Positions 50,084 to 57,073 of a stretch of 64,000 nucleotides of DNA are shown here, piece after piece; position 1 is the first letter of the stretch; every line of letters begins with the position of its first letter. The stretch lies in NCBI RefSeq assembly GCF_010894405.1, contig NZ_JAAIYA010000021.1, positions 124,001-188,000 of the forward strand, given 5' to 3'. A program made the position numbers and the translations under genes. The stretch comes from Pyxidicoccus caerfyrddinensis (lineage in GTDB: Bacteria; Myxococcota; Myxococcia; Myxococcales; Myxococcaceae). The notes under the pieces were generated by a model. That model ran no database searches. It was not told the origin of the DNA and saw nothing but the letters and a program-made list of their open reading frames with translations.

Positions 50084-51043
50084 ATGCCCACCCTCATTCT
50101 CAGCGCGAAGGACCTGCGCGGCCTCTACACCGTCGAGCTCGGCCTGTCCGCCGTCGAGCGCGCCTTCCGCGCCCACGGCCTCGGCGAGGCCCTCATGCCT
50201 CCCAAGGTCTACCTCTCCCTTCCCAAGTACGACGGCGACTTCCGCGCCATGCCCGCGTTCCTCGACGGCTCCGCCGGCGTGAAGTGGGTCAACGCCCATC
50301 CGCGCAACCCCGAGAAGCACAACCTCCCCACCGTCCGCGCCCTCTACATCCTCAGCGACCCGGACACCGCCTCCCCCCTCGCCATCCTCGACGGCACCCT
50401 CCTCACCGCCTGGCGCACCGGCGCCGCGGGCGGCGTTGCCTCCAAGTTCCTCGCGAAGAAGGCCCCGCGCACCCTCGGTCTCGTCGGCTGCGGCGTGCAG
50501 GCCCGCGTCTTCATCGACGCCCACCGCGCCATCTACGGCGAGTTCGAGCTGCTCCTCGCCGACGCCTCCGAGGCCGCGGCGAAGGCCCTCCAGGCCGAGA
50601 AGGGCGGCCGCATCGTCAGCCTCCAGGAGGCCTGCGGCGCCGACATCGTCTGCACCTCCACCCCCGTGCGCTCCCCCATCGTGAAGCGCGAGTGGATCCG
50701 CCCCGGCACCCACATCAACGCGATGGGCGCCGACGCCCCCGGCAAGCAGGAGCTGGACGCGCGCATCCTCACCGACGGCCGCGTCTTCATCGACGACACC
50801 GAGCAGGCCACCCACTCCGGCGAGGTCAACGTCCCCCTCCACGACGGCCTCTTCAAGGAGGAGCAGATTGCCGGCACCCTCGGCGAAGTCGTCGCCGGCA
50901 AGAAGCCCGGCCGCGCCGGGGACGAAATCACCGTCTTCGACTCCACCGGCCTCGCGCTCCAGGACGTGGCCCTCGCCCGCGCCCTCTACGACGTCGCCCT
51001 CAAGCGCGGCGTCGGCCAGCAGCTCGACATCGTCGGAGGCTGA
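50084..51043 (+). CDS. Ornithine cyclodeaminase / alanine dehydrogenase family enzyme
   Basis: This 319-residue NAD-dependent enzyme belongs to the ornithine cyclodeaminase/mu-crystallin family. The substrate domain includes MPPKVYLSLPKYDGDFRAMPAFL and the catalytic-lysine region GVKWVNAHPRN. The Rossmann domain has LGLVGCGVQARVFIDAH. C-terminal motifs are HINAMGADAPGKQELDARIL and the conserved aspartate in FDSTGLALQDVALA. Members make proline from ornithine or alanine from pyruvate; the sequence alone does not decide. ATG 50084 is used. Confidence 0.9.
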   Translation: MPTLILSAKDLRGLYTVELGLSAVERAFRAHGLGEALMPPKVYLSLPKYDGDFRAMPAFLDGSAGVKWVNAHPRNPEKHNLPTVRALYILSDPDTASPLAILDGTLLTAWRTGAAGGVASKFLAKKAPRTLGLVGCGVQARVFIDAHRAIYGEFELLLADASEAAAKALQAEKGGRIVSLQEACGADIVCTSTPVRSPIVKREWIRPGTHINAMGADAPGKQELDARILTDGRVFIDDTEQATHSGEVNVPLHDGLFKEEQIAGTLGEVVAGKKPGRAGDEITVFDSTGLALQDVALARALYDVALKRGVGQQLDIVGG

Positions 51044-51123
51044 AGCCTCGCCCCAGCGCGGCCCAATCCCTGTCACAGACGCGTCTCGGGATAACGGGGT
51101 CAATCTCAACCCCAAGCGACCAG

Positions 51124-51157
51124 GGAAGTGTCCGAAATCCGGCTACTGGACACTTCC
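51124..51157. repeat. GGAAGTGTCC...GGACACTTCC inverted repeat
   Basis: GGAAGTGTCC (51124-51133) and GGACACTTCC (51148-51157) form a perfect 10-bp inverted repeat with a 14-base spacer, 80 bases after the dehydrogenase gene. It may be that gene's terminator or a protein-binding site. Confidence 0.55.
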
Positions 51158-51303
51158 AGCTAATCTAGAGTATTCCGCAACCACGCGCTGACTGAGGGGG
51201 AAGTCCTTCCATTTCGCAGCAACCGCACCCGTCGGAGGGAGACCGCTTCTCCCCCGCGAGGGCCGTGCTGCGTCTTGTAGACCGCCCCGGAGGATTGGCG
51301 CGC

Positions 51304-51322
51304 GGTGTCAATTCCTGACACC
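51304..51322 (+). promoter_or_regulatory. GGTGTCA-N5-TGACACC inverted repeat before the toroid-Ig gene
   Basis: Perfect 7-bp arms (51304-51310 and 51316-51322) with a five-base spacer end 20 bases before ATG 51343. They resemble CRP-family half-sites (GTGTC...GACAC, here separated by 7 bases) and the repeat at 28257-28284. Confidence 0.5.
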
Positions 51323-51342
51323 CGGCGTTCCTTCGGAGAGTC

Positions 51343-54192
51343 ATGCATCCCAATTCCTCACGTCGGCTCGCGCCGCGCCACACCGGCCTGCTCGGGCTGG
51401 TGGCGCTGGTCGTGTCCGTCCTTGCCCTTCCCGCGTCCGCCCAGACGCAGACCAACACCCAGGCCACGCAGCGCGCCATCAACTTCCTCAGCGCGGACGT
51501 GACGAACTGGACCAACGCCAACAACTGCGTGGCCTGCCACCGCCAGGGCGCCGTCGTCTACGGCATGGCCAACGCCAAGGCCAACGGCTACGACATGAAC
51601 GTCGTCGTCGGAAACAACCGCACCAACACCCAGAACCTGGAGTTCCTCGCCCAGCGCATCAAGGTGGACCAGCTGGCGAACGGCTCGTGGATTCACGAGG
51701 GCACGTCGTTCCGCAACGAGAAGACGTCCTTCTCCACCTTCGGCCTGGCCGGGTACGACCAGAACGTCTCCACCCAGTACAGCGCGGGGCTCACCGCCGC
51801 GGCCAACTGGGCGCTCACCACGCAGGAGGCCAGCGGCCGGTGGCCGTCGGACCACGCCAACTTCCCGGTGGACCACGGCAGCGTGCCCACCACCGCGCGC
51901 GTCATGACGGGCATCGCCCAGGCGAAGCAGCGCGTGGACCCGGCGAAGGCCGCGCAGTACCAGGCCGCGCTGGACAAGGCCGCCGCCTTCCTGCGCGCCA
52001 ACCTCAACAACGGTGACACCTCCGCCACCGGCAACGGCATGCCCTACACCTTCGAGGTGGCCTGGGCCATCGTCGGCCTGAAGGTCGCGGGCCCCGGCCC
52101 CAACGGCGAGAACACCGCCGCCATCAACACCCTGGCCGACCGCCTCATCGCCCGCGCCTCCACCGCCGGCGTCCCGGGCTGGGGCAACCTGGCCAACGAG
52201 GCGGCGAACGACTTCGCCACCGGCAGCGCCATCTACGGCCTGTGCCTCGCCGGCCGCGAGCCCGCCACGGACCCGCGCCTGCGCAGCGCGATTGAGTGGA
52301 TGAAGACGCGCCAGTCCCCCGACGGCAGCTGGCGCACCGGCTCCGCGACGTTCGACATCCCCACCACCTTCGCGGCCCTGGGCCTGTCCTGCTTCGGCGA
52401 CTTCAGCGTGAAGGTGTCCGTGGTGGGCTCGGACCGGAAGGAGCTGCTCATTGGCCCCAACCCTTCGCAGACGGCGACGTTCACCTTCCGCGTGAAGAAC
52501 CACGGCTACCAGGCGGACACGTACACGCTGAGCACCCAGGGCGGCCTGCCGGGGTGGACGTCCGTGGTGAGCCAGCCCACGCTGTTCCTCGCCGCGGGTG
52601 ACGAGGGCACCGTCAGCATCACCATCACCGCGCCCCCGGACCTGTTCCCGGCGCTCACCTCCGAGTTCACCCTCACCGCCGCCTCGGGTGGCGCGCCGGG
52701 CGTGTCCGACAAGGCCCGCGTCAACGCGTACACCCCGCCGCTGCCTCCCGTGACGGGCCGTCCCACCGTCACCGCCATCCAGACGCCCGCCACCAACGCG
52801 CACGTCATCATCGGCCAGGGCGCCACGCTGTCGGCGCGCGTGACGGATGCGGGCACTCCCGTCTCCGGCCCGGGCAAGGGCGTCGTCACCTTCTACGTCG
52901 CGGGCGTGCCCGTGGGCGCGGACCAGGACGCGGACGGCGACGGCCTCTTCACCACCCCGTGGAATCCCGCCGTGGACAGCTGGACGGTGACGGGCACGCA
53001 GGACTACCGCGCGGTGTACTCCGGCGTGGAGCTGCAGGCGCCGCTGGCCAACCTGCTGGGCAGCACCGACGCGCGCACGCTCATCATCGACCCGTTCCCG
53101 CATGAGACGCCGATGGTCACCATCGGCAACCCGCCGGCCTACACCCGCGAGACGACCCTGGACATCTGGGGCTACGCCACGCCGCGCGCCCCTGGCGCCT
53201 ACGTCACCTACGCGGCCTTCATCGTGAATGGCGGCGCGCCCATCGTCCTGACGCCGGGCAACGGCGGCCTCATCTTCACCACCATCACCCTGGTGGAAGG
53301 CCCGAACATCATCACCATGACGGCGCGCGACAGCTTCGGCGGCGTCACCACCAAGCAGGTCAACCTCACGGTGGACCGCGTGGCCCCCATCCTCACCATC
53401 GTGTCGCCCGCGGAAGGCGCGGCCATCGGCTCGTCGGTGATTGCGGTGACTTCGTCGGTGCAGGACCAGACGCCGGTGCGCGTGGAGACGCAGTGGGCCA
53501 ACGTGTCGCTGCTCGAGTTCGGCAACGGCTCCGTCACCCACAACGTGACGGTGAACTACGGCGACCAGGGCATCATGGTGCGCGCCACGGACAGCGCGGG
53601 CAACGTCACCGAGAAGTTCATCATCATCTGGTCGGACCCCGGCACGCCGGTGGTGAGCACCAACTTCGCGGACGGCCAGCTCTACGGCCCGATGCTGAAT
53701 GACACGTTCAACTACGCCATCAACGTGCAGACGATTTCCGCCACCACCGTGCGCGTCAACGGCGGGCCGGTGATGAACCTGCCCCGCGGCGGCGGTCAAA
53801 TCCAGACGACGGCGGCGCTGCTGCCGGGCGTCAACACGTTCAACATCACCGTGACGAGCGAGACGGGCGTCACCACCACCACCACCCGCCGGGTGAACTA
53901 CGACGTGGCGCCGCCCCAGGCCACGCTGCTCAGCCCCGTCGCGGGCAGCACCGTCAGCGGCACCATCACCCTGAGCGCCCGCGTCACCGACAACTACGGG
54001 CCCATCGGCTTCGTGGGCTTCAGCCGCGACATGTCCGGCATCCGCTCCGGCACGCTGCAGCCGAACGGCACGTGGACCGCCGAGCTCGACACGCGCGAGC
54101 TGGTGGACGGCGCGCACACCGTGGACGTCTGGATGAACGACGGCGTCAACAACTTCACCGTGCAGAGCTTCAACTTCAACGTCGACAACTGA
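51343..54192 (+). CDS. Secreted CxxCH / alpha-toroid / Ig-repeat protein, copy 1
   Basis: The 949-residue exported protein has a signal peptide (~1-33, ending ASA). A c-type haem motif C62-V-A-C65-H66 follows in NNCVACHRQGA. An all-helical domain to ~residue 345 has squalene cyclase/prenyltransferase-type repeats (KVDQLANGSWIHEGT, RWPSDHANFPVDHG, RQSPDGSWRTGSATFDIPTTFAALGLSCFGDF). The rest is a string of beta domains with Ig/bacterial surface character (VDRVAPILTIVSPAEGAAI; YDVAPPQATLLSPVAGSTV) and ends in NFNVDN, without an obvious sorting tag. It is probably surface or extracellular. RBS GGAGAG precedes ATG 51343. The copy at 57074-59929 has the same order. Confidence 0.82.
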   Translation: MHPNSSRRLAPRHTGLLGLVALVVSVLALPASAQTQTNTQATQRAINFLSADVTNWTNANNCVACHRQGAVVYGMANAKANGYDMNVVVGNNRTNTQNLEFLAQRIKVDQLANGSWIHEGTSFRNEKTSFSTFGLAGYDQNVSTQYSAGLTAAANWALTTQEASGRWPSDHANFPVDHGSVPTTARVMTGIAQAKQRVDPAKAAQYQAALDKAAAFLRANLNNGDTSATGNGMPYTFEVAWAIVGLKVAGPGPNGENTAAINTLADRLIARASTAGVPGWGNLANEAANDFATGSAIYGLCLAGREPATDPRLRSAIEWMKTRQSPDGSWRTGSATFDIPTTFAALGLSCFGDFSVKVSVVGSDRKELLIGPNPSQTATFTFRVKNHGYQADTYTLSTQGGLPGWTSVVSQPTLFLAAGDEGTVSITITAPPDLFPALTSEFTLTAASGGAPGVSDKARVNAYTPPLPPVTGRPTVTAIQTPATNAHVIIGQGATLSARVTDAGTPVSGPGKGVVTFYVAGVPVGADQDADGDGLFTTPWNPAVDSWTVTGTQDYRAVYSGVELQAPLANLLGSTDARTLIIDPFPHETPMVTIGNPPAYTRETTLDIWGYATPRAPGAYVTYAAFIVNGGAPIVLTPGNGGLIFTTITLVEGPNIITMTARDSFGGVTTKQVNLTVDRVAPILTIVSPAEGAAIGSSVIAVTSSVQDQTPVRVETQWANVSLLEFGNGSVTHNVTVNYGDQGIMVRATDSAGNVTEKFIIIWSDPGTPVVSTNFADGQLYGPMLNDTFNYAINVQTISATTVRVNGGPVMNLPRGGGQIQTTAALLPGVNTFNITVTSETGVTTTTTRRVNYDVAPPQATLLSPVAGSTVSGTITLSARVTDNYGPIGFVGFSRDMSGIRSGTLQPNGTWTAELDTRELVDGAHTVDVWMNDGVNNFTVQSFNFNVDN

Positions 54193-54494
54193 CGCTGACA
54201 CGGTGAAGTGAGAACGGGGCGCCGCGGAAGCTCGCGGCGTCCCGTTCCGCGTTTCAGGGGGCCGTGCGCGGGCGTGCGCCACTGTCCACGGGTGACGCGG
54301 GTCCGCTTCGGAGACGTCACTCCGGGGACCCGAGGGGACGCGGGAACGTCCGTGAGCGACACCCGGCGACATGGGTGGGGGACAGCCCGTGAAGGAGGTG
54401 GCAGTTTCAGCCGTGCCGTTCCTGCCTCCCCGCGAGGCGACCGGGCGGCCCCAGGTACCCGCCTGGGGGCTGGCACCCTCTGACTTGGAGTGAC
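54193..54494. other. Intergenic region with terminator, upstream of the ClC gene
   Basis: The first ~60 bases hold the terminator hairpin (54213-54246). The remaining ~250 show no repeat or coding frame I trust and should contain the ClC promoter. Confidence 0.45.
54213..54246 (+). terminator. Terminator hairpin of the first toroid-Ig gene
   Basis: AACGGGGCGCCGCG (54213-54226) pairs with CGCGGCGTCCCGTT (54233-54246) over 14 bp with a single G-T pair and a six-base loop, 20 bases after the stop. Confidence 0.7.
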
Positions 54495-56270
54495 GTGAGC
54501 CGCGTCGACCCACCCAACGACGTCCACCAGCCTCCCGGCGTGGACGTCAACCGCCGCTTCTATCACTCGGTGCTGGGCTTCCTTCAAGGCCTCACCGGGA
54601 TGGAGAAGCGCTTCTGGATTCTGGTGGTGACGGTGGGGCTCATCGCGGGGCTGGGCGCGGTGGCGCTGCTCAAGGTGCTCCGCTTCACCCAGCAGCTCTT
54701 CTGGCGCAACGGCGGGGAGGAGTTCCTCGCCGGCGTGGCCGCCGCGCCCACCTGGCGCCGCGTGCTCATCCCGATTCTCGGCGGCGCGCTCGTCACCCTG
54801 GTGTCGCTCGTCGTCGGCCAGCCCCTGCGCGGCCACGGCACCGCCGGCATCATCGAGTCCATCTGGGTGAAGTCCGGCTGGCTGTCGCTCCCCCGCGCGC
54901 TGCTGCGCGGACTCGTCTCCATCATGGCCGTGGCGCTGGGCGCTCCACTGGGCCGCGAGGGCGCGCTGCTGTCCACGGGCGCCGCGAGCGGCTCGGCGCT
55001 GTCGCGTGTGCTGCGGCTGGGCCCCGGGCAGGCCCGCCTGCTGGTGGCCTGCGGCGCTTCGGCCGGCATGGCGTCGGCCTACAACGTGCCCATTGGCGCC
55101 GCCCTCTTCGGGCTGGAGGTGCTGCTGGGCAGCTTCGCGCTGGAGATGTTCGGCCCCATCGTCGTCTCGTGCGTGGTGGCGACGCTGGTGTCGCGCGTGC
55201 TCATCGCGGACCACCCCAGCTATGTCATTCCCCACTACGCGCTCACGCACCCGCGCGAGCTGGTGCTGGCCATCGTGCTCGGGCTGGTGATGGGCGCCGC
55301 CTCCGCGCTGTACGTGCGGGGCATCAACGTGCTGTCGGACCTGCTGGACCGCGCGTCCGGAGGGTTCTCCGCCTTCCTCCCGCTGGTGGCCATGACGGTG
55401 GTGGGCGTGGTGGCGGTATGGCTGCCGCAAATCATGGGCAATGGCTACGACGCGGTGAACGCGGCGCTGCTGGGCCACGTGCCCCTGCTGATGCTGCTGC
55501 TCCTGCCCCTGGCGAAGCTGGCGCTCACCTCGCTGTGCGCGGGCGCGGGCGTGCCCGGAGGGCTCTTCACCCCGTCGCTCTTCTTCGGCGCGCTGTTGGG
55601 AGGCGCCTTCGGTGTGCTGACCGAGCAACTGGCGCCGGGAGGCGCGCCCAGCGGGGCGTATGCGCTGCTGGGCATGGGGGCGGTGCTCGCGGGCACCACG
55701 CACGCGTCGGTGTCCGCCGTGCTCATCATCTTCGAGCTCACCGGCGACTACCCGCTCGTGCTGCCGCTGATGCTCAGCACGGTGGTGGCCGCGGCGGTGA
55801 GCCGCAGGCTGGAGCCCGAGTCGCTCTACACGTCCGTGCTCAACCGCCGCAACGTGCGCATGCCCGCCACCGTGCCCCAGTGGCTGCGTCAGGAGGGCGC
55901 CCGCGCGCTGCTCATGCCCGTGCACCAGCGCGTCTCACCCGCGGCCCCGTTCCAGGAGGTGGTGGCGCTGCTGCTCGAGCTGCCCCCGGGCGAGGACCTC
56001 TACGTCACCGACGAGCAGGGCCGGTACCGCGGCGCGCTGGTGCTCGACTCGCTCAAGGGCCACCTGCCGGACCACACGCTGCTGCAGGCCACCATCGCCG
56101 AGGACATCCTCGACACGCGCGTGAGTCCCATCACCCCGGACCTGTCACTCGCCGAGGTGGCGCGGCGCTTCTCCGAGACGGCGCTCGAGCGGCTCCCCGT
56201 GGTGGATGGGGACTTCCGGCTGCTCGGCACCATCTCCAAGCGGGACGTGTTGAAGCAGGGAACGTTCTAG
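54495..56270 (+). CDS. ClC-type chloride channel with CBS domains
   Basis: This 591-residue anion channel or transporter has about 16-18 membrane helices followed by two C-terminal CBS motifs (residues ~465-590: LMPVHQRVSPAAPFQEV...GALVLDSL and ILDTRVSPITPDLSLAEV...LGTISKRDVL). The selectivity-filter motifs are GHGTAGIIES, GAPLGREGALLS with gating Glu155, and GGLFTPSLF. At the position of the E. coli proton-pathway glutamate (E203) the sequence reads FGLE-V209, so it looks channel-like rather than an H+/Cl- exchanger. GTG 54495 follows TTGGAG. Twelve bases separate it from the small membrane gene downstream. Confidence 0.92.
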   Translation: MSRVDPPNDVHQPPGVDVNRRFYHSVLGFLQGLTGMEKRFWILVVTVGLIAGLGAVALLKVLRFTQQLFWRNGGEEFLAGVAAAPTWRRVLIPILGGALVTLVSLVVGQPLRGHGTAGIIESIWVKSGWLSLPRALLRGLVSIMAVALGAPLGREGALLSTGAASGSALSRVLRLGPGQARLLVACGASAGMASAYNVPIGAALFGLEVLLGSFALEMFGPIVVSCVVATLVSRVLIADHPSYVIPHYALTHPRELVLAIVLGLVMGAASALYVRGINVLSDLLDRASGGFSAFLPLVAMTVVGVVAVWLPQIMGNGYDAVNAALLGHVPLLMLLLLPLAKLALTSLCAGAGVPGGLFTPSLFFGALLGGAFGVLTEQLAPGGAPSGAYALLGMGAVLAGTTHASVSAVLIIFELTGDYPLVLPLMLSTVVAAAVSRRLEPESLYTSVLNRRNVRMPATVPQWLRQEGARALLMPVHQRVSPAAPFQEVVALLLELPPGEDLYVTDEQGRYRGALVLDSLKGHLPDHTLLQATIAEDILDTRVSPITPDLSLAEVARRFSETALERLPVVDGDFRLLGTISKRDVLKQGTF

Positions 56271-56282
56271 AGGAGGCACGAC

Positions 56283-56576
56283 GTGGAAACGAGGCAGATG
56301 CCCCAGGGCCCGGCGCGCATCTGGAGCATCGCGCTCATGTCACTGCTGTGCACGGTGCTGACGGTGGTGCTGCTGCGCCACCCGGGGCCGCCCACGCCGC
56401 CGCCGCCCGACGTCCCCGAAGCGGCGGACACCTCCAAGCCCCTCACCGACGAGCAGCGGCGCGCCATGTACCGCGCGTGGCCCCTGTTCCAGGGCTGGCC
56501 ACTGCCGCAACTTCCCGCCGGCCCGGGACCGCGCGACGCCGGCCAGGCGCCTCCCGCCCCCGACGCGCACCCCTGA
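56283..56576 (+). CDS. Small single-helix membrane protein
   Basis: The 97-residue protein has one membrane helix (IWSIALMSLLCTVLTVVLL, ~13-31), then a proline-rich tail with DEQRRAMYRAWPLFQGWPLPQL. It starts at GTG 56283, six bases after a perfect AGGAGG, and is clearly co-transcribed with the ClC gene. It may be an accessory subunit; there is no recognisable family. Confidence 0.72.
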   Translation: METRQMPQGPARIWSIALMSLLCTVLTVVLLRHPGPPTPPPPDVPEAADTSKPLTDEQRRAMYRAWPLFQGWPLPQLPAGPGPRDAGQAPPAPDAHP

Positions 56577-57073
56577 GGCGTGCGCCGTTGGTTTTTGACA
56601 GCTCGCGGCAACGCGCGAGTGACTGCCATTTCCGCATGAGCGACGCGGGTTCGAGGTGGGTCCGAATGCACCGGTGCGCCTCGCTGAAGGCATGTGAAGA
56701 CGGAGAAGCCTTGCAGGCGTGCGAGGACCGCACCTCCTCGAATGTCTGTCTCTCACGCTGGGTAAACACAGACATCCCGGCTCTGGCGCGGCAATGACGC
56801 AGCGCTCTCACGCCACACAGTGGACAGCCACTCCACGCGTGCTACCGAGGGAGGACGCGGGTCACCTCTGCCCGTGCTCGTGTCGAGAGTGCCTCGGGGT
56901 GGACATGGACTCGCATGGCTCGCCTGGGCGGCAGGTGCACAGGGCGGCAGGCATGCATATTTCTTCGCGGCCCTTTGCTCGTGTCTGGACTCGCGGCGGT
57001 ATCCTCTCATTCCAGGCAGTCCGTCTCATGAGCGCGGGGGGCGCGCACGGGACGCCAACGCCACCGTGCCCCC
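56577..57073. other. Long intergenic region before the second toroid-Ig gene
   Basis: The 497 bases have lower GC than the genes around. A hairpin CTCGCG-N6-CGCGAG lies at 56602-56619, shortly after the small membrane gene, and may end its transcript. The rest contains no repeat, palindrome or ORF that I would support. Promoter signals are presumably near the 57074 gene. Confidence 0.4.

Larger units (their letters stand above)
51044..51342. other. Intergenic region with two inverted repeats
   Basis: The 299 bases upstream of the first toroid-Ig gene carry inverted repeats at 51124-51157 and 51304-51322 (separate entries). A weaker GGGGT...ACCCC pair lies near 51098. No coding frame looks real. 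Confidence 0.5.

Noticed and set aside
51124-51157. Inverted repeat as the end of an insertion sequence
   Set aside because: Both arms lie 14 bases apart, and no transposase remnant or target duplication was found nearby.
51304-51322. Exact MrpC site before the toroid-Ig gene
   Set aside because: The half-sites are 7, not 8, bases apart, so only a resemblance is reported.
56602-56619. CTCGCG-N6-CGCGAG as a confident terminator
   Set aside because: The six-base stem is short and common in GC-rich DNA and has no U tract; it is mentioned only within the region entry.
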